Source of the DNA: Gnetum montanum
Lineage: Eukaryota > Streptophyta > Gnetopsida > Gnetales > Gnetaceae
NCBI GenBank assembly: GCA_015680685.1
Contig: MNCI01005867.1
Span: 276,348 to 340,347 of the forward strand
Direction of reading: 5' to 3'
Length of the DNA: 64,000 nucleotides
Below, piece after piece: positions 1 through 11,398 of this stretch (its first letter is position 1; every line of letters starts with the position of its first letter). The notes beneath the pieces are model-generated. The model had not been told where the DNA came from. It saw only the letters and a program-made list of their open reading frames with translations, and did not search any database. Position numbers and translations under genes: made by a program.

Positions 1-59
1 CATGAGTTTGTAAAGTTTAATATTGCACTAGAAATAGAAATTAGAAATTTTTCTTAGGG

Positions 60-1125
60 AAAGAAGACTTGACTTGAATCTTATAAATATTTGAGGTTTA
101 GTTTGCCAATAATTAGAGTTAGAATACCTTTATTGATGAAAGAGAGTGTCTAGTGGTCTACAAGCTCTATTTGCACTAACAAATAAGTGTAGTAAACAAA
201 TTTTGACATGGAAAATCAAAAGAAATTTTTTTCCTAGTCTTATTCAACTCATATTATTATACGGATGTGTTGCATGGGGACCTTCTCTTTCAACACATAA
301 TTGGAGAAAATTAGATCATGCTTGAAAATAGTTTATTGTATATAAATTTCAACTCAAAAATCACAACTTATTATGTTGTTTTACTTCTAAATGCAAATTT
401 GCTACATCTTGAAGTTGAAGCCTTTTATTAATTTATTGCTTATACTCAAAAGTTAAGTTACACAAAGGAAGTGAACTATACTATGAGATGATGGGTACAT
501 AAGAAAATGGATGGTTGCAGTAAGGAAAGTTATGGCTTAAGTAATGGAATATTGATTTCGTTGACCGTCTATAAAAAAAAGGTTTAACCTTGGTTGAACA
601 CTTCAACTAGGAAACATTTTAACTTCTATTCTGTTGAAGAGAATATTTTTTCTTACATACTATGAAAGGAGGTTTGTTGTTTAGTATTCAAAAGTATCTA
701 TTTAGAGCTATTCCTATTCATGTAAGAAGTGAAACTACTAGAGTAAGAATGGGTTCTCATCATCTTTTTGTTAGTTGTTGGATCAATTTACCAAAAGAAT
801 AGTGTATTTATAGATTTTACAAACCAAGTATTGACGATGAAGAAAATATTTTTTTATTTTGTCCATCTCTAGATCACATACAAATGAATTACAATATTAA
901 CTATAAATTGTTGATTATTTTTTACAAATTGATATTATCTTCTTAGATCATTATGGAAATCATGTTTTCAAATTTTTTCCAAAATGTATTGAAACTTTAT
1001 TAGTATCCAACAAAACTAGCATGGTTTCATGAATTTGATTAAAGTTTTTAGTTTCAATTTCAATAAAATATATGTTTCGTCACAAAGAAGTTTTAGAGAT
1101 CCATGATTTTAATGCTAAAAATAAC
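60..1125 (+). pseudogene. LINE (non-LTR retrotransposon) ORF2 C-terminal remnant
   Basis: Translation of the plus strand, with frame changes and several stops, gives the pattern typical of the last part of plant L1-type LINE reverse transcriptases. Around 248-340 it reads LLYGCVAWGPSLSTHNWRKL, the usual 'LLYG..vWG.....W.kle' block after the RT thumb. Around 715-890 there is an R-S-E-T-x-R-V-R-M-G-S-H block and then F-L-F-C-P-S-L-D-H, which corresponds to the cysteine/histidine knuckle near the LINE C-terminus. No start, endonuclease domain, poly-A tail or target duplication is visible, so this is a 5'-truncated, long-dead copy. It abuts the left LTR fragment of RT-1, which probably inserted into or just beside it. 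The family call is by motif pattern only. Confidence 0.55.
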
Positions 1126-1200
1126 TCCTAACAATGTTAGCACTAGCACCTTGAATAAAGCATCATGCTCAAGCTTGACCTTGCTTTGTGGCTACATTGG

Positions 1201-1308
1201 TGATGAGACTTGATATGTCAAGCAACTTCGTTGATGCATCCCCATTGATGAAGCCTTGTCAACGCATCTTCGTTGATGCATCTTAGATGCGTTGACACAT
1301 ACGTGTGG
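1201..1308 (+). repeat. RT-1 left LTR, truncated fragment
   Basis: About 108 bases match the first part of the LTR at 34598, including the GATGCATC / GATGCGTTGACAC arrays. The match then stops and gag sequence follows directly. About 780 bases of LTR, the primer site and the start of gag are therefore lost, which looks like a single internal deletion. Confidence 0.6.
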
Positions 1309-2580
1309 ATGAGGACGCATTGAATCAAGGGGCTATGGGGGGAGATATGGGAGCCATAGAAATTCTCCTAGTTCAACATCTTCCTCTTTCTCTTCAACAT
1401 TTAGTTTTGATGAAGATGAATGTAGGTATAGAGATAGAGATACAACAAAGGGTTGAGATGAAGATAGAAGTAGAGATTAAAGACAAGATCAAAGACATCA
1501 AAGTGAGCATAGACAAGATCATCATAATCAATAGAAATAGAGATTATAACCACAACATGTCTAATGATGATGAACCCTTGTTGGCTGCTAGAATTATGAT
1601 ACAGCATCAAAAGGCTTAATATGAATAACATTCCTAAATTTGAGGGAGGCTATAATTTTGATCTACAACATCATTTACAAGCCTTCCATGATACCTGCAC
1701 CTTGCAAAATATTGAAATTAAGTGGCAAAAGCTTAACCTCTTTCCTGAGACACTAATAGAAGAAGTTGAAAGTTGGTATAAATCATTGGAATCAAATTCA
1801 ATCCATCGATGGTTCACAATGCTTGAGCTCTTCAACAAAAAATACCAAACCTATGAAGAGTGTCCAATCTAAGAAAATAAATCCAAGGATGGAAGCAAGA
1901 AAATCATGAATCCTTAGATGTAGCCTTGGATAGATACTATTCTCTACTACATAAATGTCCAATCCATGGTTTTTTTCAAAAAGTAAAAGAGAGAGTGTAG
2001 AGGAATATAATTAGGATCCAACTCTTTACAAAAGAAAAAAAAAAGATCCATATTTATGATCAAGAAAAAGAGGTAGTTATTGATGAGTTGATTTCACACA
2101 AAACCTTGTCAATACAAAAGTCTATCACTAAGATTGAAGCAAGGGTAGATATGTAGATGTTGATGAATGAAACGTTTACAACCAACTTGAAAATCATAGA
2201 GGAGAAAGTAAAGCAAAAAGGATTAAGTGATCAAAACAAGAAGAGAAAAAAGAACAAGAAAATAGGTAAGGACACTTATCAACAAAGAGGAAAAATAGTT
2301 GGAGCAGAAGGGGTTACAAACTCAGACACAAAAGAGAATGATGGATGTGACATGTACCAATATGAACATGCAAAGGGCTATTGCCCAGTTATGTTACATC
2401 TACAAGAGTTTGGGGCTTTTGCTTTGAATCCCAAGTTTGTAGAAAAGTAAATGCCTATGAGATTGCCTTATCCACAAGGTAATTATAGACAGTCCTACAA
2501 CCAATAGTACTATCCTAGTGGGACTTCTTATCAACCTCAAGACTACTATCAACCACAATAGCAAAACCCATAGTTGTGGG
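1305..2580 (+). pseudogene. RT-1 gag, first part (broken)
   Basis: Degraded gag of the same family as the other elements here. 1305-1620 encodes the Ser- and Arg/Asp-rich linker in shifting frames. 1621-1872 is the best-kept stretch: it starts MNNIPKFEGGYNFDLQHHLQ and continues through F-P-E-T-L-I-E-E-V-E-S-W-Y-K-S-L to the L-E-L-F-N-K-K-Y block, the retrotransposon gag core. 2157-2450 is the basic coiled region, ending in a zinc-knuckle remnant in which the second Cys is Tyr (C-D-M-Y-Q-Y-E-H-A-K-G-Y-C). The gene is cut at 2580 by RT-2 inside the conserved Gln/Pro-rich 'SWGMPP' stretch and resumes at 11399. Multiple stops and frameshifts. Confidence 0.75.
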
Positions 2581-3414
2581 TGATGAGTGGCAAGATACCC
2601 CTACACTCAACCATATGAGTATGAGCATTCATGCACAATCCGGTTGAACTCTGCAGACGGGCTAGTTGTGGTATCTAGATAGTTACACGTTGATCGCAGT
2701 TCACTGTCTTCCCACTTGGACTAGTATTTGCTTTCTCACGTATGGTTTAGTCCAAAGTGAGGTGTATGATGTGGTCCTAGACTAGTGCTACTCCTAGAGG
2801 CAATGAAAAATAACTTTGTTTAAGCTAAGAGGGAAAGGGAGAAGAGAATCTAAGCTAGCCTAAGTGTGATGAGCATCCGTCCTTAATCATCTACACACAT
2901 CTTGAACCTTGTGTACTACTACTGGGATTACCAAGCACATGTCCTAGGTACACTACTAGGATACCAAGTAGTCACACTTGATGCTCATGATTAAGTCGTA
3001 CTCATTCTGCATTTAATAACAGGGATAGGAGAGGAAGGTAAAGAGATATTAAGTAAGAACACAATAAATAACAATTAAAACTAAGTGAATGTTGCAATGA
3101 TGAATTAATCTTGATCTTTATTGCCGATCATGTGCGTGTCCAAGTATGTCACACTCGAATAAAGGTTCTGTACAATTACAATCATCACACTGCAAGCATG
3201 CATTGGGGAAAGGGTTGAGAGGAATTGAAAATTGACAAAAATATTCTACTCTAACACTAACTTTTCTTATCACTCTGCCATGTGCCCAATTGTGTGTTTA
3301 TAGGCTCACACAGGAACCACGATATCGTGTATCTGATATCGCTTGTCAAGCTGCGATATCACGTACTTGATATTGAGGGTCTGATATTGGAGCCTGAAAA
3401 ATCATTGTTCATCA
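2581..3414 (-). repeat. RT-2 LTR (3' LTR in sense)
   Basis: Begins TGATGAG and ends TTCATCA, next to TACCCCC, the complement of the polypurine tract. In sense it starts with a row of decayed GATATC palindromes (3320-3393), then a TATAAA box (complement of tttata near 3297), an AATAAAG polyadenylation signal near 3120 and the conserved U5 end. Confidence 0.9.
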
Positions 3415-3436
3415 TACCCCCACAATTGAATGAAAA
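3415..3436 (-). other. RT-2 polypurine tract
   Basis: In sense the sequence reads ...TTCATTCAATTGTGGGGGTA and then the LTR TGATGA. It is the expected plus-strand primer and is the same in all TGATGA elements in this window. A C-T-C-G-A-G-G-A-C-G-A-G block precedes it by about 10 bases. Confidence 0.85.
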
Positions 3437-3519
3437 CTCGTCCTCGAGTTGAACAAAATGAGAACAAGCCCCATTGATTACATAGTGGATAGGTATGGGA
3501 TTATTGACTGACTAGGAAT

Positions 3520-6396
3520 TTATTCATGTTGTAGTGAAGGACTGCATACAATAAAATTGGGACACGAACACAAAATTACAAAAGTACAAAACTTTGTTGG
3601 AACTCCTATGGTTCCAGGTGGCAGTGGCTCCTCCATGGGTCTCTTCCCCTTATCTTATGCTCCAGTTTTTGGAATTTGATGGCTTTGAAGGAGTGCTTGG
3701 AGCTTTTCCTCTTCAGTTTGGGGGTCCTATGCTGTCCATGTTGATGCTCCAATGTTTGATGGAGTCGAAACCTCCCATGGACATGGTAGTTGCGGGAACA
3801 TTTGATTTGCTTTAACATACCAAGTCGCAAATAGCTGTCATTCCTTCTTGTAGGCTCTGGCTTTATCCTTGTACTCTTGGTAATCTATAAACCATCGAGC
3901 CAAGTCTGGTGTGACATCTTTTTGCCCTTGGTAGCTAGTTTTGACCACCTTTAACTTAGAATTTGCCACTTCTAACTTTTGCAACGTCTTCTTATGCTTC
4001 GTAAATTCTGTTTCATATTTTGCATAGGTGGTAGCTCATTGCTTCTCTAGCTTTGTTCTCAGGCGTCCTGCTGTTAACATGGCTAAATTGGCATAGTGTA
4101 GGTTTGCCAATTCCATGTACTCCATAAGATCTTATATCTGCAGGTCCTGGCTTTTGAGCTCTACTTGGTGGATGAATGTATAAGTGTCTAGTATGATCCA
4201 CCAATCAGTGTGTTGAGCACTGAAGGTGTTAATGTGGGCCTTGGCCATATGGATCTCTTTTTCAATAACTTGATTATACATCCCCACCTAATCTCTGAAG
4301 TGCTCCTTTACTTTCTCATGTTGCTTGGCCTCGTTTTGCCATGCGCTTATTTCAATTACCATCTTTTGACGGATTGTGCGTACCTCTTCCATTAAGAGGG
4401 TTCGATTCTCTTTGGCCAAGAAATTCATGTCCTGGTTGACCTTGACTAACTATTTTCATAACCGTTGAAAATTCTCTTTGAGAACATTCTTTTGTTTCTC
4501 CATAGTGGTCAATCGAAGATTGTTTGCAGCAAGCTATTTATTCTCTTCTTACAAGGCCTTAAGTGCTTTGGCATGTGCATATGCCTACACTTGTGTCTTG
4601 GAATCATCCCAATCGGCCTTCTCTTCCTCCTCCACCACTCTTTTATTGTTTGCCAATAATTTAGTGAATTGCTTCATCTTGAAAGATTCTAGCTGGTCTG
4701 CAAGGATGAATTGAGATGGATCCCACTGTGTAGCTTGCAGGGTGACGAGCCTTTCCTAGAGTCTTTCCAACTCCACCTTTGCATGCTTGACCTTGATCTT
4801 TGCCATTACCAACTTCTCTTTGGTGGAGATGAGGTCTAATTGAGTTGCTGTGAAATCTTGTGGGATGTCAAATAAGGATGTCATCACTTTTCTTGTCTGC
4901 AGTAATCGATTGAGAACATCCTCATGCTCTGCAGGAGTCATCGAGGGACCAGCCAAAGTTTGAGTATCACGTGCTCCTGTGAAATTTGCTGGTGGTACAA
5001 CAGGGACATTGAAGGACTCTTTTATGTGGTTCGTGACCACTTTTGGGTCTCTTGCTGCATCTTGGTTCTACATGATAATGACTGTGGCACCTTCACCTAT
5101 TTCCAGTGACACCTAAAAGGATGTAGCATTTCCTGAGATTTTTTGTGACCAGTGTGTCCCCCCTCCTCTTGTTTGGATGGACACTTCACCCCATCTATGA
5201 TTTATAAAAATTGTGAATTGTACTGTGTTGTTGATGACCTGGAAGAGATTAGCATCATCACGACTTCCCTAATTGACCGTCTCAACGATGGTCCTAAGAT
5301 GGCTCATCGATGGTCGATAATCCTGCAGTGATGGTGGTGGTTGTTCTCTTTGGCCTGTGCTAGGCCTTGCTTCTTACTGTTAACTAGTCCTTGTGCTTGG
5401 GAGTTGGTTAGGCCTGATAGTTTGAGTTATCGTGGGCCCCACCATCTATTCTTGTTCTGGCTCCAGTGTCTCACCAACATTTTACCTTGGGGCTAATGGC
5501 TTCAACAATTTAGCAAATGAAGCATTTTTGGCTCTTCTAGGGACATCATTAGTGTACCCTAGAATTCCAGCATGCCAACATAGCTTCTTGATGAGACAAG
5601 GGAAGGGTAATGCAAATTTCCTTGTCTTGCATTCCTCAAACTGCCTCAAAATATTTGTGAGATACAGATGGGGTAGGTTGGCATTTATCTTGTCCATCAA
5701 TATCACACTTCCTCTGGCCACATACATTGAGATTCTATTTAATCCTTTCATGGGGAAGATATGATAAGTACCGATCTTAAAATAGATCTTTTCCTCCAAG
5801 GTCAACTCTCCATACACCTTGTATTCCTTGGCGTATGCCCTTTTCAACCGAATTTTTCATACATCAGCATCAAAGCGAGTGAACAGGTGAGCAACTTTTG
5901 GCCTTGTATTCGGAAGATTCAACACTTTCAAAATGGCCTTGGTAGAGAAATCTATAGAAACACCACCAATATCAACTATGGTGTCATCTTCTTTATTATG
6001 CCAAAATTCGTACATCTCTCCCAGGTACCAAGAACCATTTTCAGAAAGGGTAGGCCATAATGGGGATCCTTTGAGTTGGTCCCTAACTACTTCAGGAGCG
6101 AACTCCATGAAAGGTCCAAAGTTGAGTTCCATGATCACGGCTGTTGATGTGGACCTTTCATGAATCACCTAAACACATTCTAGGGACAATGTAAGACATT
6201 GTCCTTGTTCAGGTGCTTCAACGACTCCTCTTTCAGCTTGTCCTGATTGCATAGTAACAGGAGGCTCTTGATGGATGCTGAATGATTATGCCTCTTATTT
6301 TGCATGTTCCTTGAGAGACACCTGGCCTTTGCCTCTCCTTGGTCATTTGGATGAACCTTGAGAGGGTTCTCCTTGTTGTCCATGTTTAGGGGCCAT
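3520..6396 (-). pseudogene. RT-2 ORF2: conserved domain plus long coiled coil
   Basis: The second gene of the pol-less family. The ATG (6396, M-A-P-K-H-G-Q-Q) follows directly on a splice-acceptor-like TGTAG. After a basic N-terminal stretch, 6168-5482 encodes the conserved domain in two frames: ELNFGPFMEFAPEVV, then GSPLWPTL, EFWHN, VSIDFSTKAILKVLNLPNT, YFKIGTYHIFP, ARGSVILMDKINANLPHLYL and FALPFPCLIKKLC. This layout resembles the plant retroelement ORFs filed as 'putative plant transposon protein' and the ATHILA ORF-1 type; that is a family resemblance I infer, not a search result. After a Pro/Gln/Ser linker come DHIKESFNVPVVPP, TLAGPSMTPAEHEDVLNRLL (5040-4900) and a charged heptad-rich region to about 3800. 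It ends near a D-K-G-K-R-P-M-E-E-P-L-P-P-G-T motif. Stops and frameshifts break it. No membrane segment is seen, so it is unlike classical Env. Confidence 0.7.
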
Positions 6397-6452
6397 CTAC
6401 AATCACACACGGCCATCCATTAGTAAGGTTTCTTACAAAGTTTGATTTATAC
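6397..6452 (-). other. Candidate mini-intron before RT-2 ORF2
   Basis: In sense: donor AAG|GTATAA at 6452, branch-site-like CCTTACTAAT, and acceptor TGTAG directly before the ORF2 ATG; 56 bases. The same block in the same place occurs in RT-4, RT-6, RT-7 and RT-9. Confidence 0.55.
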
Positions 6453-8387
6453 CTTACTTCTTGCCTTTAATGAATTTGTTTCTTGTTTCATGTGATCCAG
6501 AGTTAGGAAATGTTTTTGAAAATGTTCCCTAAAAGTTTTGATATTGGGCCCAATTTGATTAGGTGGTTCCAAAAGTTAATTCCCTTGGTATGAGTGAAGA
6601 GATAAAGTTGATTTGGCAATATGTTTAATAGTTTTTATGGTCCTTTACCCTTTATGATATCCTTCAGGTGACGATGAATTTTAGAAAAAGTATGTGCAAC
6701 TTGGAGTGTACCCTTCCCCCACGACTAAGTTGAACACTCCTGGTTTAGACGGGTTCAATCGAAATGGGAATCGAAGCGTTAACGAACAAGTTATGGGTGT
6801 TGGAACAAGAGGCACACAAGTTAGCAAGTTCATGGAGAAAAGTATAAACAACTCCCCCCACGTGAACAGTGTAAAATGATGTTGATGTGCGTGGGGGGCC
6901 CATATATATAGTTTTTTATGGACGCGATATCGCGTACCTGATAGCGTGGACCCGGTAGCATGTTGGACCTGATATCAGGTACTTGATATCGCAGCCCATT
7001 GAAAATAGGGTACTCAGTAAAATTAATGAATTTCTAAGTTTTCAAGGCCTCAAATGAACGATTTGAGGTTAATTGAAAAGGTGCAGGGTAACACTGAATA
7101 GACTAGAAGGTACAAAATGTATAATGGAGTGGAATCTGATAATGAAATTCATGAATAGAATGAGGAAAAAGGATATGAGATGGTGCATAGGGATGTTTGA
7201 ACTTAGGAGGATGATAAAGGAAAGAATAATGTTGGCAATGTGATACTCTGAGGATAAAATGATGTGATGGTCCTATGTAATGTGTATAAATTACAAGGAT
7301 TACACAAGTGGACCCTCCCCAAAGTAGGTTCCTACCTATGATGCCCTTACATAACTATCCTAAAAAATGTTTGTAGGTACTAGAGGGTGAAATGTAATCC
7401 ATACCAATTCCACAAAACACACACATACAGATACCACCGTGATGAGATATGAATTCAATGCTACACAAGACATGAATCAAAAATACATGAACAACGAGAT
7501 GACGTGAATTGTAGAAGGGATTGCAGAGATTGGGACATGAGGTAGCTAACCCAGGGCACAATGAATTCTAAGTGTAGGGCATGATTAATGTGTCATTAGC
7601 TCATTGCTCCAAACTCTAGACCAAGTTCATTCCTCTAATTAATGACATCGCATTGTTTCATCCCATGATGGACAACCATAAGAGCATCATGATAGCAAGG
7701 CATACGATCACTTGGCATTTTGTTCAAGGGAGGAGTGATTTGGAATTTCTTTGTCGTACATTTGTTTTTGTCTGGTCACTTTGGCACAGTTTCTCTTCTC
7801 TTTCTCTTTTTTCTTGATGCGTAATCCAGAGAAGCTGCCTACCTTTAGGCATGCGTGCATGTCTTTCTATTGGGACCCCCTAGAATAGCATTGGGTTTCT
7901 TTATTAAGTGCCTTTATTACTCTTACTCCCATTTTTCATTAGATCTACAAGGATATTAGTACAACCAGGCCACATGATAACTCTTACAAATGTCACCAAA
8001 GAGAATCCACAAGTCCCCTAGATGTCACACCCTAGCCATTCTTGCTTAGTCCATCCTTCTTTACTTTGGGCATAATGAGCACAAAATTACTTTAAGTTTT
8101 AATGATGTCAAGAATATAATTGGACCCAAAGTAGAACCTCTTATTAATAGAATGGGTGGGTGGATGTGATGGGCTTGCTATCCAAATAATTAGTTACTCG
8201 AGATTTGATAGCAAAGAACAACACCTCAACCAACGAGTCACATGAGTGCTTTATTCATAGATGAGATTACTCATAAAAAGATAACTAAGTAAATAAAAAG
8301 ATAAAACAAAAAATTGAAAGATGAAAAACTAGAAAACAAAAAATTATAAAATTAAAGAAAAGGAAAAACATTTATTAATTTTGTTTG
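6453..8387 (-). other. RT-2 spacer between gag and ORF2
   Basis: About 1.9 kb with no credible gene. In sense it starts just after gag with a polypurine/hairpin motif (ATGGGGGATATCC), has a pyrimidine-rich run, and contains a stretch (about 7300-8050) that aligns by eye with the spacers of RT-1, RT-7 and RT-9. Their shared features include a GGNGG-ACCCACTT block. It ends with the promoter-like block and the ORF2 leader. Confidence 0.65.
6893..7000 (-). promoter_or_regulatory. RT-2 internal promoter-like block upstream of ORF2
   Basis: In sense: CTGCGATATCAAGTACCTGATATCAGG, split here as CTGCGATATC and ACCTGATATCAGG, then TACGCGATATCGCG, then about 15 bases on an ACTATATATATGG TATA box followed by a run of C. 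This is the order found at the start of the LTR U3 (GATATC palindromes, then TATA), but 500 bases ahead of ORF2 and far from any LTR. Confidence 0.55.
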
Positions 8388-10424
8388 TTAGAATGGAGGA
8401 TATCCCCCATAACTACACAGTTGAGCATGGATAAAATTAATAAATGGAAAGTTGGGATCCATGCATGTTGGAAATATTAGGCCTTGGTCATATTCGAACC
8501 ACTGGGTGTCTTTCGATGTGGTGGTTGGAATGTACCCAAATTGGGGTTCACACATTTGCTTAAAGTTGACGTAGTGGGGCAAGTTATAAGATGTGGTTAA
8601 TTGATAAGGAGTTGACCAACTATGGCACCTGTGATTGTAAGATGGTATGCAAGGATCAATATGTCTTCCTATGTGGCTATATGCATTGGGCCACCTGGTA
8701 GTTGGAGTATTGAGTGATGGCCTTGTTAAGATAACACGATGCGTTGTATTTAAGGAGAAAGATGCACCACAATGTTGAACTTCTGCTGAGTTGGAGGATG
8801 CAGTGGTCTCAGAACCATGTTGTCTCTTTCTTTGTTTATGCCTAAAGAAAGGACATTTTTGGTGTTGTGGAGGACCTCCACTGCTGTTGACAATAGTAGC
8901 ACAAGTGACATTCGTGGGTTGGTGCTGTGGTGCAAAGCCTTCTGGAACAACTGGTGGCAATGTAGAAGGAGGTGAAGGATGAGAATATTGAGGTTGAGGA
9001 GAAGCGTAAGGTACACGAGGTGGTGGTCCTGTTGGAGAGGATATGGGTTGATAGTATTTAGGAGAATGATAATGATGTGGTGAGATAGAGGATGTTGACC
9101 CGGTTGAGGAAACAGGATGCTTAACTTGATAAGCGCTTGGGTTTAGATGATATGAAGGGTGTGACTAGTTTGAGGGTGGCCTCCCCCACGACTGGGATCT
9201 TTTCCACTATGATTGAACATAGTATTTTTGTACGAACTCTAGATGTAACATTCTTTCCCAATGCTCATGTAAATGTGAGAAGATTGAACATTGACCTTTG
9301 GGATGATCGTACAGGAAAATGTTATACTGATACATATGATTAGTAGTTGAGTTCGTATTCTCTTCAACCCTTCTTTTCAATTGTCTAAGGGTGTTTTTTT
9401 CTACTTCTTGGTTCGTCATTGTTCTACCTCTAATAGTGTTGGCATATTCTCCATATTTTTCATGTATCCACTATGTCATCTTATTGATCTTTGCCTTAAT
9501 TTCATCTAGTGGTTGTTGTACTGGCAAAGATGGTTCCACCTCCTTGAGATGAGTTGATTTCTCCTCTTCATGATCATGGACCTTTGTTAAATTGAGATTT
9601 TGGTCCCATTGAGATTTTTCAACATTCTCCCATTTATCCATTTCTCCTTCTTCCTTTTCTACCCGCTTGATAAGTTCTTGAAATTGATGGGTTTGTAGCT
9701 CATATAGTTGACCTGGGGCATACATCCCTAGGGTCTTCCTTGTCTCATTATGGAGCCCATCTATGATGTGGTACATTAGCCTTTCCTCAGAGAATCCATG
9801 GCCTAGGTAGTTGTCTAACAATGCATAATATCTTTCTAAGGCCATGTCCAAGGGTTCATGTTATGCTTTTTTTCATTCTTGGATTTGTCTCCTCAAGGCT
9901 GACACTCTTACATAGGTTTGATATATTTCATTAAATAGTTCTACCATTGTTGCCCAACATTGAATTGATTTTGGTCTTAAAGATCTATACCATACTTTTG
10001 CTTGGCCAAAAAGTGTCAAAGTAAAGAGCTTAAGTTTTTTCCATCCATTATCAATATTGTTCCATACGCAAGCATCATGGAAGGCTTGGAAATGATGCTA
10101 TGGATCTAAATCATAGCCTCTTGAAAATTTGGAAAAGTTGTTTAGATCAAGTTGGGGTGGACGACTTTCCTTACGATGCCTGCGGGATATTCGAACAACC
10201 TCTTGTATATGAATTAGGCTCTTAGTGGCCAATAGGGGCTCATGGTCACTAGGTAGGTTATGAATTTGTGAGTTGGGATGATGTTTTATTCATTTATGTA
10301 CATAGGAGACCCCTACATCAGATTGACTACTCCAAACTTCATCTTCATCATTGTATAATTCATTGGTTCTCCAATGAATTGCCTTACTGATTGATGCGTT
10401 ATCATAGTCTTGTGAGCGAGACAT
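8388..10424 (-). pseudogene. RT-2 gag (broken)
   Basis: ATG at 10424 (M-S-R-S-Q-D-Y-D), the first ATG after the primer site and leader. Regions in order: acidic N-terminus; LDLNNFSKFSRGYDLD (gag core start); A-K-V-W-Y-R-S-L-R-P and M-V-E-L-F-N-E-I-Y-Q-T-Y (core); the clear 126-codon stretch 9851-9471 from MDMALERYYALLDNYLGHGF to a charged coiled region; and a zinc knuckle remnant near 9330-9290 in which two cysteines are lost (Y-N-I-F-L-Y-D-H-P-K-G-Q-C). The Pro/Gln/His-rich tail (8960-8388, 190 codons open) ends G-G-Y-P-P-F. No protease motif follows. Several in-frame stops. It would encode the capsid and nucleic-acid-binding protein of the particle. Confidence 0.8.
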
Positions 10425-10539
10425 TGTTGTGAATTTGTGTGTGACTTAATTGAAATTAATTTCTTTTCTAAGAGATATATCATGAATACTTTGTTACAGT
10501 GATCTTGTATGATATAACTAATCTAAATGACGAGCATTG

Positions 10540-10557
10540 TCCTTGGCAACGATGCCA
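10540..10557 (-). other. RT-2 primer-binding site (tRNA-Asp type)
   Basis: In sense TGGCATCGTTGCCAAGGA, one base inside the LTR. The plant tRNA-Asp 3' end would pair with TGGCGCCGTTGCCGGGG; the differences are mostly CG-decay changes. Confidence 0.8.
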
Positions 10558-10558
10558 A

Positions 10559-11393
10559 TGATGAGTGGCGAGGTACCCCTACACTCAACCATATGAATAT
10601 GAGTGTTGATGCACAATCCAGTGGAACTATATAGACGGGCTAGTTGTGGTATCTACATAGTTACACGTTTATCATAGTTTGTTGTCTTTCCACCTGGACT
10701 AGTATTTGGTTTGTCATGTATGATTTAGTCCAGAGTGAGGTGTATGATGTGTTCCTAGACTAGTGCTACTCCTAGAGGCAATGGAAAATAACTTTGTTTA
10801 AGCTAAGAGGGAAAGAGAGAAGAGAATCTAAGCTAGCCTAAGTGCGATGAGCATCTGTCCTTAATCATCCATACACATCTTGGACCTCGTGTACTACTAC
10901 TGGGATTACCAAGCACATGTCCTAGGTACACTACTGGGATACCAAGTAGTCACACTTAAATGCTCGTGATTAAGTCATACTCATTTTGCATTTAATAATA
11001 GGGATAGGAGAGGAAGGTAAAGAGATATTAAGTAAGAAAGAAATAAATAACAATTAAAACTAAGTGAATGCTGTAATGATGAAGTAATCTCAATCTTTAT
11101 TACCAGTCATGTGTGTGTCCGAGTACGTCACACTTGAATAAAGGTTCCGTATAATTACAATCATCACACTGCAGGCATGCACTAGGGAAAGGGTTGAGAG
11201 GAACTGAAAACTGACAAAAAGATTCTACTCTAACACTAACTTTTCCTATCACTCTGTCATGTGTCCAATTGTGTATTTATAGGCTCACACAGGAACCACG
11301 ATATCATGTATTCGATATCACCTGTCAGACTGTGATATTGCATACCTGATATCGAGGGTCCAATATCAGAGCCTGACAAATCATGGTTCATCA
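10559..11393 (-). repeat. RT-2 LTR (5' LTR in sense)
   Basis: 835 bases, TGATGAG...TTCATCA, next to the primer site on one side and target duplication GTGGG on the other. It keeps the GATATC palindrome row at 11298-11380. Confidence 0.9.
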
Positions 11394-11398
11394 GTGGG

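Larger units (their letters stand above)
2581..11393 (-). mobile_element. RT-2: complete pol-less LTR retrotransposon with gag and ORF2
   Basis: An 8.8-kb minus-strand element flanked by a perfect 5-bp duplication GTGGG (2576-2580 and 11394-11398). Removing it rejoins the RT-1 gag reading ...agttGTGGGggatgcc, which matches the same spot in the other gag genes. Order in sense direction: LTR (11393-10559), primer site (10557-10540), gag (10424-8388), spacer with an internal promoter-like block (about 7000-6893), mini-intron (6452-6397), ORF2 (6396-3520), polypurine tract (about 3434-3415), LTR (3414-2581). No protease, reverse transcriptase, RNase H or integrase can be found, and there is no gap where they could have been, so it must depend on enzymes supplied in trans. 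The LTR copies differ at many sites, mostly transitions, so it is not young. Confidence 0.9.

Noticed and set aside
3320-3400. GATATC repeats as a CRISPR-like or centromere-type array
   Set aside because: The units are short palindromes without spacers of constant length, they recur only at LTR starts and before ORF2, and the genome is a plant's.
8750-9016. Open frames opposite or beside the RT-2 gag tail
   Set aside because: Shadows of the Pro/His/Gln-rich gag coding strand.
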